Assembly: GCF_964340395.1 (NCBI RefSeq)
Contig: NC_135560.1
Location: 6,739,598-6,803,597, forward strand
From: Glandiceps talaboti
Lineage: Eukaryota; Hemichordata; Enteropneusta; Spengelidae
Length of the DNA: 64,000 nt
Direction of reading: 5' to 3'
Positions 63,643 through 64,000 of this stretch are shown here, piece by piece (position 1 is the first letter of the stretch; the number at the start of each line of letters is the position of its first letter). The position numbers and the translations under genes are program-made. The notes below the pieces were generated by a model. The model saw nothing but the letters and a program-made list of their open reading frames with translations. It ran no database searches and had not been told where the DNA came from.

Positions 63643-64000
63643 ATTCCAGACGAAGCAGCGACGACATACATCGCCGAAAAACTGTCCCGCCTCCACACGA
63701 CCCCTTACCACGACAGGTAACAAATTATCCACTTAGACGGGATTTGTTTGTTACTGTGTGTAATGATAACTTCACATCAAGGGAACCTAGACCTGGTTTT
63801 ATAAGAGACAGAGGTATACATTTCTACTCATTTAAAAAATAAATAAATAAATAAATACATTTTCATAGAAAATCAAAACCTTTCAGCGAAAGTTCTGAGA
63901 ATTGAAAACTCGCTCAAAATGTTTCATTACATGACGTTACATTTGGTAACAGATGTATTTACTGTCACGTGAGTTTTTTCTGGATACACAAGCACAAAGT
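63643..64000. other. Region after the LRR fragment
   Basis: Frames just downstream (to about 63720) keep a GC-rich, coding-like composition. A CAG/GTAACA donor-like site lies at 63716-63722, so more of the LRR gene may lie here in yet another frame. From about 63830 the sequence is AT-rich, with a short AAAT repeat at about 63838-63857. Confidence 0.3.

Overview
This window looks like AT-rich, intron-containing nuclear DNA from an animal, most likely a marine invertebrate. The grounds are a spliced two-pore-domain potassium channel exon, spliceosomal splice sites, tRNA-derived SINE and LINE remnants, and very abundant microsatellites and small inverted-repeat elements. There is no bacterial or viral gene organisation. 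I cannot name the species. Nearly all long open frames are either translations of simple repeats or of a length expected by chance in DNA this AT-rich (roughly a hundred frames of 60 codons or more), so I did not call them as genes.

Coding content is sparse. (1) At 18125-18497 (+) lies a convincing first coding exon of a K2P potassium channel. It ends at a phase-1 donor inside the TTIG selectivity-filter motif and has a CpG-richer, promoter-like upstream region. The next exon was not found. (2) At 25441-25596 (-) is a probable terminal exon encoding a hydrophobic segment and a basic tail, of unrecognised family. (3) At 63403-63632 (+) is a leucine-rich-repeat fragment with an exact 23-residue period but a frame break, so it is a decayed gene or contains a sequence error. 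(4) A weak, stop-interrupted coding-like stretch lies at about 54800-55520 (+).

The rest is non-coding and shaped by repeats. It includes microsatellites ((AT)n, (GTAT)n, (CTGT)n, (ATCA)n, (GA)n, (GAT)n, (CATAT)n) and a 1.5-kb satellite-like array of 51-bp units with a hint of higher-order structure (41066-42571). Several older tandem arrays of about 48, 56 and 172 bp are also present. A three-copy family of 313-377 bp inverted-repeat elements, each flanked by TA, lies at 20.1, 42.7 and 44.4 kb. Other foldback elements lie at 24.9, 35.0, 52.15, 58.5-59.2 and 60.6-61.7 kb. There is a tRNA-derived SINE (10.6 kb), a LINE 3' end (46.0 kb), and three pairs of dispersed repeats in inverted orientation (5.5/45.0, 13.2/16.9 and 40.1/49.0 kb).

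No operon-like or multi-gene functional system is visible. The most interesting items are the 51-bp array, whose minus strand carries a consensus 5' splice site in nearly every unit, the TA-flanked MITE family, the unidentified minus-strand terminal exon, and the frame-broken LRR exon with an in-frame microsatellite. Repeat boundaries and identities were judged by eye.
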